DNA of 60,492 nt from Actinacidiphila oryziradicis (GCF_005047355.1 NZ_SUMC01000014.1:1-60492), one strand, 5' to 3'. Shown: positions 1-8,506, numbered from the stretch's first letter. Program-made: numbers and translations. The notes: generated from the letters alone by a model not told the origin.

Positions 1-27
1 GCGAGGCACCCCCGTACCGGCCACAGC

Positions 28-1155
28 TCAGCGGCGTTGCCACTCCTCGGCGAGGAGTTGGTAGGAGCGCACCCGGTCGGCGTGGTCGTGGGTGATGGTG
101 GTGATGATCAGCTCGTCGGCGCCGGTGGCTTCCTGGAGTTGTTCGAGCCGGTCGGCGACGCGCCCCGGGGAGCCGACGAACTGGGTGTCCACACGGTCGG
201 CGACCAGCGTGCGGTCGGCGTCGGTCCAGGCGTGGGTGCGGGCCTGCTCGGGGCTCGGGAAGGGGATGGCGCCCTCGGCGGTGCGGATGCTGCGGACCCA
301 CAGGCCGTAGCCGGTGGCGAGCTCGCGGGCCGTCGCGTCGTCCTCGCCCACGACGACGTCGGCGGAGACGCTGACGTAGGGCTTGTCGAGGTCCTCGGAC
401 GGCTGGAACGCGGCGCGGTAGCCCTCGGCCGCCTCCAGTACGGTGGCCGGGCTGACGTGGTAATTGGCGCCGAAGCGCAAGCCGTTACGGCCGGCGACCT
501 GGGCACTTTCCCCGCCGCTGCTGCCGAGGATCCACACCTGCAGCTCGGCGCCCTCGCCGGGTACCGCGTGCGCCTCGATTCCGTCCGCGGACCGGTACTC
601 ACCCCGCAGCAGCGCGAGGATGTCGTCGACCTGCTCGCCGTAGTCCTGCGCCTGGGCGTTCGGCTGCTGCAGCAGGTGCCGCTGGAGGGCGATCCGGGGT
701 GAGCCGAGCAGGTGTGCGAAGGAGAACCGTGGCGGGATCAGCAGCCCGTTGGGGGTGCGTCCGTCGACGACGGGGGTCGCGGTCGGCAAGGGCCCGGTGG
801 TCTTTCCGGGGGGACGTCCGCCGGAGCGGCCGAGACCCAGGTCGAGCCGCCCGGGGTGCAGGGCGTCGATCAGCCCGAACTCCTCGACGGTGGACAGGGC
901 GGTGCGGTGACCGAGCAGTACCGCCCCTGAGCCGATCCTGATCGTGGAGGTCGCGGAGGCGGTCAGGGCCAGCACGACGGCGGGAGAGGTCCCGGCCACA
1001 CCCGGGTTGAGGTGGTGTTCGGCGAACCAGTAGCGGGTGTAGCCGAACCGCTCGGTCTGCTGGGCGAGGTCGATGGTGCGGTGCAGCGCCTCGGCGGCGG
1101 TGGAGCCGGACGAGACCGGCACGAGGTCGAGAACCCCGAGAGGGATACCGGACAT
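28..1155 (-). CDS. Luciferase-like flavin monooxygenase, group 1 (MsnO8-like)
   Basis: 375-residue protein of the bacterial luciferase-like superfamily, expected to use reduced FMN (or F420) and O2 to oxidise a small substrate in the cytoplasm. The N-terminal strand PLGVLDLVP, then YWFAEHH near residue 45 and the GRLDLGLGRS stretch near residue 105, are typical of the 'luciferase family oxidoreductase, group 1' proteins. The barrel is complete and of normal length. The ATG at 1155 has GAGGAG about 9 bases upstream. It is the last of four co-directional genes, 14 bases after the preceding one, so it is probably translated from the same transcript led by the Cys leader peptide at 4969-5088. The substrate cannot be read from the sequence. 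Family is certain, reaction is inferred. Confidence 0.85.
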   Translation of the reverse strand: MSGIPLGVLDLVPVSSGSTAAEALHRTIDLAQQTERFGYTRYWFAEHHLNPGVAGTSPAVVLALTASATSTIRIGSGAVLLGHRTALSTVEEFGLIDALHPGRLDLGLGRSGGRPPGKTTGPLPTATPVVDGRTPNGLLIPPRFSFAHLLGSPRIALQRHLLQQPNAQAQDYGEQVDDILALLRGEYRSADGIEAHAVPGEGAELQVWILGSSGGESAQVAGRNGLRFGANYHVSPATVLEAAEGYRAAFQPSEDLDKPYVSVSADVVVGEDDATARELATGYGLWVRSIRTAEGAIPFPSPEQARTHAWTDADRTLVADRVDTQFVGSPGRVADRLEQLQEATGADELIITTITHDHADRVRSYQLLAEEWQRR

Positions 1156-1169
1156 GATCGGGATACTCC

Positions 1170-2279
1170 TCAGCGGTCGGCGGGCCCGGGCTCGGGCTGG
1201 GGCACGGACGCGGGCCCGGGCCCGGCGAGTACCGGGGCCCAGGGAAACGGCGGGTCGGGGATGTCGCGCCGCAGTACGGGGGCGATGTCGGACTGGAAGA
1301 GTTCGAGGGAGGCGCGGTGCTGGGCGCCGGTGAGACCGCCCGCGTCCGCGTGCAGGTGCAGCACGCTGTGTCCGAACTGTTCGTGGTAGCGGTGCACCTT
1401 CTCGATCACCTGCTGGGGGCTGCCGATCAACGCCGAGCTGCGCTCCACGAAGTCCTGCAAGGTCGGGAACACCGGCTCGACGCCCAGCCGTTTCTGGAAC
1501 CCGAGATAGCCCTCGAACACCGGCCGGTAGGCGGCGATCGCCTCCTGCGAGGAGCGGGCCGCGTAGTACCCGGCGGTTCCCGCACCGACCACGGCCCGGC
1601 CGGGGTCATGGCCGTAGTGTTCCCACCGCTGCCGGTAGTAGCGGATCAGTTCGGCATACGGCCCGATCGGGTTGCTGACGTTGGCCGAGAACAGCGGGTC
1701 ACCGTAGCGGGCCGCGAGATCGACGGACTCCCGGCTGGTCGCGCTGCCGTGCCAGACCCGGACGGGCTGCTGGAGCGGCCTGGGCCACACCTCGGCCCCG
1801 GCCAGCTCCGGGCGGAAGCGCGGGGAGGCGGTCACCTTGTCCTGCCGCCAGATCCGGCGGAACAGCTCGTAGCTTTCGGCGTTACGGTCCCACTGGTCCT
1901 CGGGGGTGACGTGGAACAGCTCACGCTGGGCGGTGCCATTGCCCTTGCCGATGATCAGGTCCAGGCGGCCCGCGGACAGATGGTCCAGGGTCGCGTAGTC
2001 CTCGTAGGCACGCACCGGATCGAGCAGGCTCAAGGTCGTGACGGCGGTGAACAGCCGGATCCGGGAGGTGAGAGCGGCGATGTGGCTGAGCACGACCGGG
2101 GGCGAGGAGGAGATGAACGGCCGCTCGTGGCGTTCCCCGACCCCGAAGCCGTCGAACCCGAGCTCCTCGGCGAGCAGCGCGTTGTCGATCACCTCACGGA
2201 AACGCTCACTGGTCGGCTTCAGCACGCCGGTCACCGGGTCCGGGGCATGCACGATAAGGGTGATCGCCAGGAACTTCAC
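1170..2279 (-). CDS. LLM-class flavin-dependent oxidoreductase
   Basis: 369-residue luciferase-like monooxygenase. Family markers are GFGVGERHERPF near residue 45, the strand-loop LTSRIRLFTAVTTLS, and DHLSAGRLDLIIGKGNG near residue 100. The start is GTG at 2279. Its GTG overlaps the TGA of the upstream gene by four bases (GTGA), a classic sign of translational coupling. It sits third in the four-gene monooxygenase operon. Members of this family oxidise alkanesulfonates, sulfides, nitriloacetate-type chelators or long-chain substrates with FMNH2 supplied by a separate reductase. No reductase gene is visible in the window, so one must come from elsewhere. Specific substrate unknown. Confidence 0.82.
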   Translation of the reverse strand: MKFLAITLIVHAPDPVTGVLKPTSERFREVIDNALLAEELGFDGFGVGERHERPFISSSPPVVLSHIAALTSRIRLFTAVTTLSLLDPVRAYEDYATLDHLSAGRLDLIIGKGNGTAQRELFHVTPEDQWDRNAESYELFRRIWRQDKVTASPRFRPELAGAEVWPRPLQQPVRVWHGSATSRESVDLAARYGDPLFSANVSNPIGPYAELIRYYRQRWEHYGHDPGRAVVGAGTAGYYAARSSQEAIAAYRPVFEGYLGFQKRLGVEPVFPTLQDFVERSSALIGSPQQVIEKVHRYHEQFGHSVLHLHADAGGLTGAQHRASLELFQSDIAPVLRRDIPDPPFPWAPVLAGPGPASVPQPEPGPADR

Positions 2280-3658
2280 AACGCCGCCCGCCCGGTGAAC
2301 GGCTCCGCGCCGGCGTCGGGCTCGGCCAGCCCGAGGTGGTCCCGCAGCGTGGTGCCGGTGTAGTCCTCCCGGAACACCCCGCGTTCCTGGAGCAGCGGGA
2401 CGACGGTGTCGGCGAACACGTCCAGGCCCCCGGGTGTGATGTGCGGGACCAGGATGAACCCGTCAGCGGCGTCCGCCTGCACGAAGGAGTCGATGGTCTC
2501 GGCGACCGTGGCCGGCGAGCCGACGAACGACTGCCTGCCGGTGGTCTCGATGACCAGCTCGCGGATCGACAGCCCTTGCGCCGCGGCACGCTCGCGCCAT
2601 TCCCTGGCGACGGCCAGCGGGTCCCGGTGCATCCGGACGCTGGCCCTGCCCTGGGCGATGGTGTGCTCGCCGGGATCCGGATCGATGTCGGGGAGCGGGC
2701 CGTCCGGGTCGTAGCCGGACAGGTCACGATTCCACAGCTGCTCCAGGAAGTTGATCGCGGTCTGACCGCTGACCTGCTGGCGCCGTATCTCGTGCGCGAG
2801 CTCGTGTGCCTCGGCGTCGGTGTCGCCCAGGACGAAGGTCGCGGCCGGCAGGATCAGCAGCTGGTCGTGGCGGCGTCCGTGTCGGGCCAGGCGGCCCTTG
2901 ACGTCGGCGTAGAACTCCCGGCCGGCGTCCAGGGTGCTGTGCCGGCTGAAGATCGCGTCAGCGCCGGAGGCAGCGAACTCGCGCCCTTCAGGGGAGTCAC
3001 CGGCCTGGAAGATCACCGGGCGTCCCTGGGGGCTGCGCGGAACGTTGAACCGCCCGGCGATGTCGAAGTGCTGTCCCTGGTGGACGAACGCGCCGGCCTG
3101 GGCATCCTTGAGGAAGGTACCGGACCCCTGGTCGGCCACGATCTCGTGCCCCTGCCAGGAGTCGAACAGCTCGGTGGCGGTAGCCAGGAACTCCTTGGCC
3201 CGGGAGTACCGCTCCTCCTGGGGGAGGAACCCACCCCGGCGGAAGTTCTCCCCGGTGAAAGCGTCCCAGGAGGTCACCACGTTCCAGGCGGCGCGCCCGC
3301 CCGACAGATGGTCGAGGCTGGCGAACTGCCGGGCCACCTCGTAGGGCTCGTTGAAGGTGGAGTTGACGGTACCGGTCAGGCCCAGACGCTCGGTCACGGC
3401 GGCCAGCGCGGACAGCACGGTGAAGGTATCGGGCCGGCCCACCACGTCCAGGTCGTAGATCCGCCCGCCCTGCTCGCGCAGCCGCAACCCCTCGGCAAGG
3501 AACAGGAAATCGAACTTCGCGCGCTCGGCGGTCCGCGCGAAGTGCGCGAACGAACTGAACTCGATATGGCTGCCCGCCCGCGGGTCGCTCCACACCGTGG
3601 TGTTGTTGACGCCGGGGAAATGGGCCGCGAGATGGATCTGCTTAAGTGGCTTGCTCAT
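2276..3658 (-). CDS. NtaA/DmoA/SnaA-type FMN-dependent monooxygenase
   Basis: 460 residues, the longer class of flavin monooxygenases that includes nitrilotriacetate, dimethylsulfide (DmoA), pristinamycin (SnaA) and dibenzothiophene-sulfone (DszA) enzymes. Diagnostic stretches are the N-terminal IHLAAHFPGVNNTTVWSDP, ERAKFDFLFLAEG near residue 50, DHLSGGRAAWNVVTSWD near residue 120, and QAGDSPEGREFAA near residue 220. The ATG at 3658 follows the upstream gene after about 20 bases, and the downstream gene starts inside its stop codon. In this leader-peptide operon a role in oxidising an organosulfur compound is attractive but is an inference. Chelators or other small organics are equally possible for the family. 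Confidence 0.85.
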   Translation of the reverse strand: MSKPLKQIHLAAHFPGVNNTTVWSDPRAGSHIEFSSFAHFARTAERAKFDFLFLAEGLRLREQGGRIYDLDVVGRPDTFTVLSALAAVTERLGLTGTVNSTFNEPYEVARQFASLDHLSGGRAAWNVVTSWDAFTGENFRRGGFLPQEERYSRAKEFLATATELFDSWQGHEIVADQGSGTFLKDAQAGAFVHQGQHFDIAGRFNVPRSPQGRPVIFQAGDSPEGREFAASGADAIFSRHSTLDAGREFYADVKGRLARHGRRHDQLLILPAATFVLGDTDAEAHELAHEIRRQQVSGQTAINFLEQLWNRDLSGYDPDGPLPDIDPDPGEHTIAQGRASVRMHRDPLAVAREWRERAAAQGLSIRELVIETTGRQSFVGSPATVAETIDSFVQADAADGFILVPHITPGGLDVFADTVVPLLQERGVFREDYTGTTLRDHLGLAEPDAGAEPFTGRAAL

Positions 3659-3678
3659 GGTCGGACGGTCCCTCCAGC

Positions 3679-4893
3679 TCAGACGGCGGCGGCGTAGCGG
3701 TTGGCGGGGCGGGGCAGCCCGAGCAGCCCGCGCAGGGTGTCGGCCTCATAGGCACGCCGGAACGCACCGCGACGCTGAAGCTCGGGCACCAGGCCGCGGG
3801 TGATCGCCCGCAGGTCGTGGCCGAGAACGCCGGGGCGCAACCGGAAGCCGGACAGCCCCGCCCGCTGCCACTGCAGGAGCAGGTCGGCCAGCTGGACTGG
3901 GGTCCCGGTGAACACCTTCGCGTCGCTGGTGTAGGCGTAGCCCGCGAGGCCGTCCAGACGGGCGAGGCGGGCCGCCGCCGCCGGATCGTCGTCGAGAAAG
4001 ACCACCAGGTCACCGAAGACGTGCACCAAATCCTCCGCGCGCCCTGCCGCGGCCTGGGCGGCGCGGATCTCGTCGACGATGGCGCCTGCGTGGGTGGCGT
4101 CGTGCGGGGTGACATAGCCGATGTCGGCCGCGCCGGCCACCAGATGGAAGGGCACGCTCCGGTGCGCCAGTGCGCTGACGACCGGCTGTCCCTGCGGTGG
4201 CCGCGGCGTGATCGAGGGCCCCTTGACACTGAAGTGCCGGCCCTCGAAGTCGATGTAGTGCAGCTTGTCGCGGTCCACGAAGCGCCCGGTGGCGGCGTCG
4301 CGTATCTCCGCGTCGTCCTCCCAGCTGTCCCACAGCCGGCGCACCACCTCGACGTAATCGGCGGCCTCCTCGAAGAGCTCGGCGGTCACCTCCCGGACTT
4401 CCGGGGCGTCCAGGTCCTCGATGCGCAGGCGCGGGAACGTACGACGGCCGAAGTGCGCCGCCTCGTGCTGCCGCGCCGACACCTGGACCCGCAGACCCGC
4501 ACGACCGGCGCTGACATAGTCCAGAGTGGCGACCGCCTTGGAGGTGTGGAACGGCTCGGTGTGAGTGGTGACGACCGTGGGCACCAGCCCGATGTGGTGG
4601 GTCAGTGGTGCGACGCGGGCGGCGATGAGCACCGCGTCCAGCCGCCCACGCACCTGGTCGGTGCGCTCGTCCGGCTCCGCGAAGTGCGAGGACTGAAGGC
4701 CCAGCGCGTCCTCGAAGGTAACAAAGTCCAGCAGGCCGCGTTCCGCCTCGGTGACGAGGTCGGCCCAGTAACCGGCGGTGAGCAGGTCCCGGGGCCGGGC
4801 CTGCGGCTCGCGCCAGGCAGCCGGGTGCCAGCCCGCGCCGTCGAGCGCGACGGCAAGATGTATCGGTGCGGGGGATGAATGGGGTGCGGACAC
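3679..4893 (-). CDS. LLM-class flavin-dependent oxidoreductase, first gene of operon
   Basis: 404-residue luciferase-like protein. The N-terminal IHLAVALDGAGWHPAAW, LDFVTFEDALGL near residue 58, and VATLDYVSAGRAGLRVQVS near residue 120 match the FMN monooxygenase fold, in a version related to the NtaA/SsuD-like group. The start is GTG at 4893. Its ribosome site GGAAGGC (4903-4909 on the minus strand) can pair with GCCTTCC at 4943-4949, just after the leader-peptide stop. This is the first structural gene after the Cys-rich leader and the natural target of attenuation. Its immediate neighbours are three further flavin monooxygenases. Substrate unknown. Confidence 0.83.
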   Translation of the reverse strand: MSAPHSSPAPIHLAVALDGAGWHPAAWREPQARPRDLLTAGYWADLVTEAERGLLDFVTFEDALGLQSSHFAEPDERTDQVRGRLDAVLIAARVAPLTHHIGLVPTVVTTHTEPFHTSKAVATLDYVSAGRAGLRVQVSARQHEAAHFGRRTFPRLRIEDLDAPEVREVTAELFEEAADYVEVVRRLWDSWEDDAEIRDAATGRFVDRDKLHYIDFEGRHFSVKGPSITPRPPQGQPVVSALAHRSVPFHLVAGAADIGYVTPHDATHAGAIVDEIRAAQAAAGRAEDLVHVFGDLVVFLDDDPAAAARLARLDGLAGYAYTSDAKVFTGTPVQLADLLLQWQRAGLSGFRLRPGVLGHDLRAITRGLVPELQRRGAFRRAYEADTLRGLLGLPRPANRYAAAV

Positions 4894-4902
4894 GAAAGGG
4901 CT

Positions 4903-4949
4903 GCCTTCCTGATCGACCGGACGTGGTCGCCGGCCCTCAGTCGGAAGGC
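4903..4949 (-). promoter_or_regulatory. Putative translational attenuator hiding the operon ribosome site
   Basis: On the minus strand GCCTTCC (4943-4949) is followed 33 bases later by GGAAGGC (4903-4909), a perfect 7-bp stem that would occlude the Shine-Dalgarno of the gene starting at 4893. GACTG next to the first arm can pair with CGGTC before the second arm, lengthening the helix. The structure begins 19 bases after the leader-peptide stop codon, so ribosome position on the leader could open or close it. Pairing is read directly from the sequence; regulation by cysteine supply is inferred from known actinobacterial leaders. Confidence 0.5.
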
Positions 4950-4968
4950 TCGGCGGCGGGGGAACAGG

Positions 4969-5088
4969 TCAGGCGCAACAGAGTGCGCCGGCCACCCGCT
5001 GCAGGTCGATGTGGGGCCGGGAATACAGGCGGACGCACCGGCGCGGTGCGAGGACGGTGACCGTGAACCGGCAGGACACAGGCCGCAT
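4969..5088 (-). CDS. Cys-tract leader peptide (39 aa)
   Basis: A 39-residue peptide with a very strong ribosome site (GGAGGTGA, about 5 bases before the ATG). Its C-terminal half reads RLYSRPHIDLQRVAGALCC followed by Ala and stop. This matches the short actinobacterial leader peptides whose conserved H-I-D-L-x-R motif and terminal cysteine codons lie upstream of sulfur-metabolism genes, where low cysteine stalls ribosomes and induces the operon. Here it precedes four flavin monooxygenases on the same strand, 75 bases before the first start codon. That placement suggests cysteine- or sulfur-responsive control, and so a sulfur-scavenging job for the enzymes. Motif and ribosome site are seen; the physiological role is inference. 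Confidence 0.78.
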   Translation of the reverse strand: MRPVSCRFTVTVLAPRRCVRLYSRPHIDLQRVAGALCCA

Positions 5089-5497
5089 CGATGTCACCTC
5101 CACCCTTCCCGCCTGGCGGGCCCGAGAGCCTCGCCGGCATCGCGCTTGCGGAACGGCACGCGGGGCCCATAGCACCGCGCAATCCCGGGAGATCATGCCC
5201 ACACCGCCGTCGCCACAACGCGAGGGCCACGCCATTTATTCCTTATTCCACCCGGCCGCGTAGCCGCTACGTGTGCCACGTTCGGTCGTCGTCGCGGGTC
5301 TGGACGGGACAACGTTCGAAGACGTGTCCTGCGCCCCGCAGGGCAAGCCGGCAGAGCACCACGGTACGGCACCGGCCACTCCCCCGTAGTAGTTTCCGGT
5401 TCAAGTTGTACAGTCGGCCGCACGCGGAGAAGACTGCGCGCATGAGCGAGATTCTCAGCACGGCCCGGACCGGCCGAGGTGGACCCCACCGCGCTGG
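5089..5497. other. Divergent intergenic region upstream of leader peptide and anchored protein
   Basis: About 400 bases between the minus-strand leader peptide and the plus-strand anchored protein. It must hold both promoters, but no convincing -35/-10 pair was picked. ACAACGTT at 5309-5316 resembles the core of the GACAACGTTGTC sites found further downstream, though the second half does not match. A short reading frame with a good ribosome site (GGAGAAG) starts at ATG 5442 and ends at 5501, overlapping the ATG at 5498. Confidence 0.4.
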
Positions 5498-6421
5498 ATG
5501 ATCGCAGCAGGGGCGACCGTGGGAGCGGTCGCGGTCCTCACAGCGGGCATCGTCGCGGTGAGCGGTCCGGACAAGCCGCACCAGGCGGCCTCCGCACCGG
5601 CCTCGTCATCACCCCACCCGTCCGGCATCGTCTTCCCGGACGGCCCGGACGCCACTGTCGCACCGGGTCAGACGCCCGGCATGGTGATCAAGTGGGCGGC
5701 CCTGGACGGGGATTCCGCATGGGACCAGCGGGACCGCGCGTCCGGTTCGGGCCCCTGGACAGTGACCGTACGGCGCCACGACGGCTCGGTAGGCATAAAC
5801 AGCGCGGTGGTGACCTTCCCGGTGCCCGCGCCCGGGAAGGGACGCGCTGTCGAGGTCGGCGGGGCCTCCGGGACAGCCGGCGACGGTGAGATCACCTGGC
5901 GGATCGGCGGCGCGTACGCGCGGGTCCGGGGTGATCTGCCCGAGCCTGAGCTCGTCGCGATCGCCGCCGCGACGACTGTCACGGCCGGCCGGCCGGCGGT
6001 CGCACCGCCGGCCGGGTTCTCGGTGACAGCGACCGCCCCGTCACGGCCCCGCGATCTGCGCGAGGTCCGGTACCTTTCGGCAGCCGCCGGGGAGGCCGCG
6101 GCGCTCTCCGAGGGGGTCACGTTCACCGGCGTCGTCCGCTGCGGCGGGTTCGAGGACCGGCTGTACGCCGCGAAGGCCCGAGCGGCCGGCACGGTGCACG
6201 GCAAGCCCGCGGTCGTCACATCCGCGCTGGAAGGCGACGGCCTGCTGGCCTGGGAGCCGACGCCCGGCGTGGTGGCCTACGTCGGGTACAGTGGCGCGCC
6301 CTTCACCGGAGCCGCCGTCGCCGCTCTGCACCGGATCGCCGAGCGGACCCGTCTGCTGGATCCCCAGCAGTGGCAGGCCACCGGCGCACAGACGACCAAC
6401 GGGGTCAACGACTTCGGCTGA
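5498..6421 (+). CDS. Membrane-anchored or secreted protein of unknown function
   Basis: 307 residues. Residues 1-21 form a hydrophobic helix (MIAAGATVGAVAVLTAGIVA), followed by a Ser/Pro-rich linker and a roughly 240-residue extracytoplasmic domain I do not recognise. The start is uncertain. ATG 5498 has no good ribosome site. A 19-codon frame from ATG 5442, with GGAGAAG upstream, overlaps it as ATGA. The bases just before 5498, read in the main frame, give PRWTPPRWM, which looks like the cytoplasmic tail of a signal-anchor protein. The true gene may therefore start at 5442 with a one-base shift near 5470. That shift could be an error, a mutation or translational coupling. The gene ends 33 bases before the convergent LacI gene. 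Function unknown. Confidence 0.65.
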   Translation: MIAAGATVGAVAVLTAGIVAVSGPDKPHQAASAPASSSPHPSGIVFPDGPDATVAPGQTPGMVIKWAALDGDSAWDQRDRASGSGPWTVTVRRHDGSVGINSAVVTFPVPAPGKGRAVEVGGASGTAGDGEITWRIGGAYARVRGDLPEPELVAIAAATTVTAGRPAVAPPAGFSVTATAPSRPRDLREVRYLSAAAGEAAALSEGVTFTGVVRCGGFEDRLYAAKARAAGTVHGKPAVVTSALEGDGLLAWEPTPGVVAYVGYSGAPFTGAAVAALHRIAERTRLLDPQQWQATGAQTTNGVNDFG

Positions 6422-6454
6422 CCGCTCAGGGTCTCCAACGCGATCACGGAGCGC

Positions 6455-7483
6455 TCAGGGCGTCCGGCGGGCGGTGGACTCACGGACCACCAGCCGGAAT
6501 CCCGGCCGGGCCCGGCGGGGTTCCGCGGCGGGCGGGCCGGAGGGCGAACGGGCGAGCCGCTGGACCAGACCGTCGACGGCAAGGCGGGCGATGGCCTGCT
6601 TGTCGGGCGAGATGGTGGTGAGGGAGACCCCGCCGAACCGGCCCTCCTCGATGTCGTCGAACCCGACCACGGCCACGTCCTGGGCCACCCGCAGACCCCG
6701 CTCGGTGAGGGTTCGCATCGCGCCGAGGGCGATCAGGTCGTTGTAGGCGAAGACCGCGTCCGGTCGCTCCCCGCGGTCCAGCAGGGCGGCCATCGCGGCG
6801 GCGCCGTCCGTTCGCCCGTAGCCGTCGGTGGCGATGACCAGGGACTCGTCCGGGACGAGTCCCGCGGCCCGGATCTCTTCCCGCCAGCCCCGCAGCCGCA
6901 GGTGGGCGGGCTGCCTCTCGCTCTCGAACCGGGCGCCGAGGAAGGCGATGCGCCGGTTCCCGAGGTCGAGCAGGTGGCGCACGGCGGTGCGGGAGGCCGC
7001 GACGTTGTCGATCGCGATGTGGTCGTAGGGGACGTCGTACTGACGCTCCCCGAGCAGCACCAGCGGTGCGGTGTCGGTGCGGCCGAGCAGGTCCTCGGTC
7101 TCCAGCTCTATCGGGCTGAGGATGAGGCCGTCGATGACATGGGAGCGGAAGCCCTGGCAGACCAGGATCTCCTTCGCCCGTTCGCCCGCGGTGTGGTCGA
7201 GGAGGACGGTGTAGTCATGGCGGGCGGCGGCGTCGATGACCGCCCCGGCCAGATCGGCGAAATACGGGTTGCTCAGCTCCGGAACGGCCAGCGCGAGGAT
7301 TCCGGTGCGGCCCTTGCGCAGATGGCGTGCGGTCAGGTTGGGGCGGTAGCCGAGTTCGTCGATCGCCTGCTGGACGCGGGCTCGCGTGACCGTCGTGACG
7401 TGCGGATAGTTGTTGACCACGTTCGAGACGGTCTTCACCGATACGCCCGCTCGCAGTGCGACGTCCTTCAGGCTGACGCCCAC
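6455..7483 (-). CDS. LacI-family transcriptional regulator
   Basis: 342 residues from a GTG at 7483 preceded by GAAGGAG; an upstream ATG at 7516 lacks a site. The N-terminal helix-turn-helix SLKDVALRAGVSVKTVSNVV and hinge helix (YRPNLTARHLRKGRTGILAL) are followed by a full periplasmic-binding-protein-like sugar-sensing domain ending VVGFDDIEEGRFGGVSLTTI. It probably represses carbohydrate-use genes until a sugar binds. The neighbour upstream is a decayed sugar ABC permease, then a run of secreted glycosidases. Palindromes of the form GACAACGTTGTC, typical of LacI-family operators, lie near several of those genes, and this protein is the best candidate to bind them. The second LacI regulator in the window has its own distinct operator. 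Confidence 0.85.
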   Translation of the reverse strand: MGVSLKDVALRAGVSVKTVSNVVNNYPHVTTVTRARVQQAIDELGYRPNLTARHLRKGRTGILALAVPELSNPYFADLAGAVIDAAARHDYTVLLDHTAGERAKEILVCQGFRSHVIDGLILSPIELETEDLLGRTDTAPLVLLGERQYDVPYDHIAIDNVAASRTAVRHLLDLGNRRIAFLGARFESERQPAHLRLRGWREEIRAAGLVPDESLVIATDGYGRTDGAAAMAALLDRGERPDAVFAYNDLIALGAMRTLTERGLRVAQDVAVVGFDDIEEGRFGGVSLTTISPDKQAIARLAVDGLVQRLARSPSGPPAAEPRRARPGFRLVVRESTARRTP

Positions 7484-7588
7484 GGCGCTCCTTCTATGTG
7501 CCCAGCCGTTGTGCACGGCGGTGTATGGCAGTGTATGTCCCTGGTCGCGTGCTCCGGGTCCCGGGCTCCCCCCGGGACCCGGCGTCCT

Positions 7589-8506
7589 TCATATGGTCGT
7601 TCGAGCACGTCCCAGATAGCGCTGTGCCACGACCACCACGACGAGGAAACCGCCGCTGACCACGGACTGGTAGGAGGAGTTGAGCGAGCCGATCTGATTG
7701 ATGAGGTTCTGGATCACCCCGAGCAGCAGCACGCCCCACAGGGTGCCGCTGACCGAGCCGGCGCCGCCCACCAGGAGCGTGCCGCCGATGACGACGGCGG
7801 CGATGGCGTCGAGTTCCATGCCGACGCCGACGATGGTGACCCCGGAGGAGAGCCGGGCCGCGTTGAGCGCTCCCGCGAAGCCGGCCAGCAGGGCGCTGAG
7901 GACGTACACCAGCACGCGGGTGCGGGCCACCGGAAGTCCCATCAGCGCGGCGGCATCGCTGCTGCCCCCACCGCGAAGAGCGACTGGCCGAACGAGGTGC
8001 GTTGCAGGATCAGGCCGCCCACGCCGAAGAGGCCGAGGGCGATCAGCACCGGATAGCCGAAGCCGCCCACGGTGCCCTGCCCCAACTGGGCGAAGGCCGA
8101 GCCGCGTTCCACGAGATTGGTCGTCGCTCCCTCGTGGGTGATGTTGAGCAGCAGGCCGCGGGCGGCGAGCAGCGAGGCGAGCGTGACAATGAACGGCGCC
8201 ATGCCGGCGCGTGCGATCAGCAGACCGTTGACGGCTCCGAACGCCCCGCACACGGCGAGCGGCAGCAGCAGCGCGGGGAGCATTCCCCACTGCGACGCCC
8301 AGGCGGCGAGGACGCCGCCCAGGGCGAACACCGACCCTACGGACAGGTCGATGCCGCCGGTGATGATCACCAGCGTCATGCCCAGAGCGACGATGGCGAG
8401 GAAGGAGGCCTGGACGGTGATGCCGCGGGCGTTGTCGAGAGTAGCGAACGCCGGGAAGAGGAAGGACGAGGTCACGGCGACGGACGCCGGCGATTACCAC
8501 GACCAC
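7589..8506 (-). pseudogene. Broken RbsC-type sugar ABC transporter permease
   Basis: A permease of the ribose/galactose (RbsC/YjfF) type split over two frames. The middle part, beginning TSSFLFPAFATLDNARG near 8475, carries the hallmark LGMTLVIITGGIDLSVGS and runs to SLFAVG near 7970. The C-terminal part (ALMGLPVARTRVLVYV to YLGRARTTI) continues in another frame. The break at 7965-7969 is a run of five C on the plus strand, and one more base would restore AVGGSSDAAALMG. A second shift near 8477-8486 separates VVVVIAGV from TSSFLFP. The first membrane helix region and start are missing, because the gene abuts the GH2 stop at 8524. No ABC ATPase or binding protein is nearby. It is either a decaying remnant or a gene with homopolymer sequencing errors. 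Confidence 0.75.

Noticed and set aside
5403..5441. Second LYSRPH peptide on the plus strand, resembling the leader-peptide motif
   Set aside because: Only six residues match; it is not followed by IDLxR or cysteines and has no start codon or ribosome site. Taken as coincidence.
6455..7483. Assigning the first LacI regulator to the maltose-type operon
   Set aside because: That operon has its own LacI gene with a distinct TGCAAACCGTTTGCA site directly beside it.
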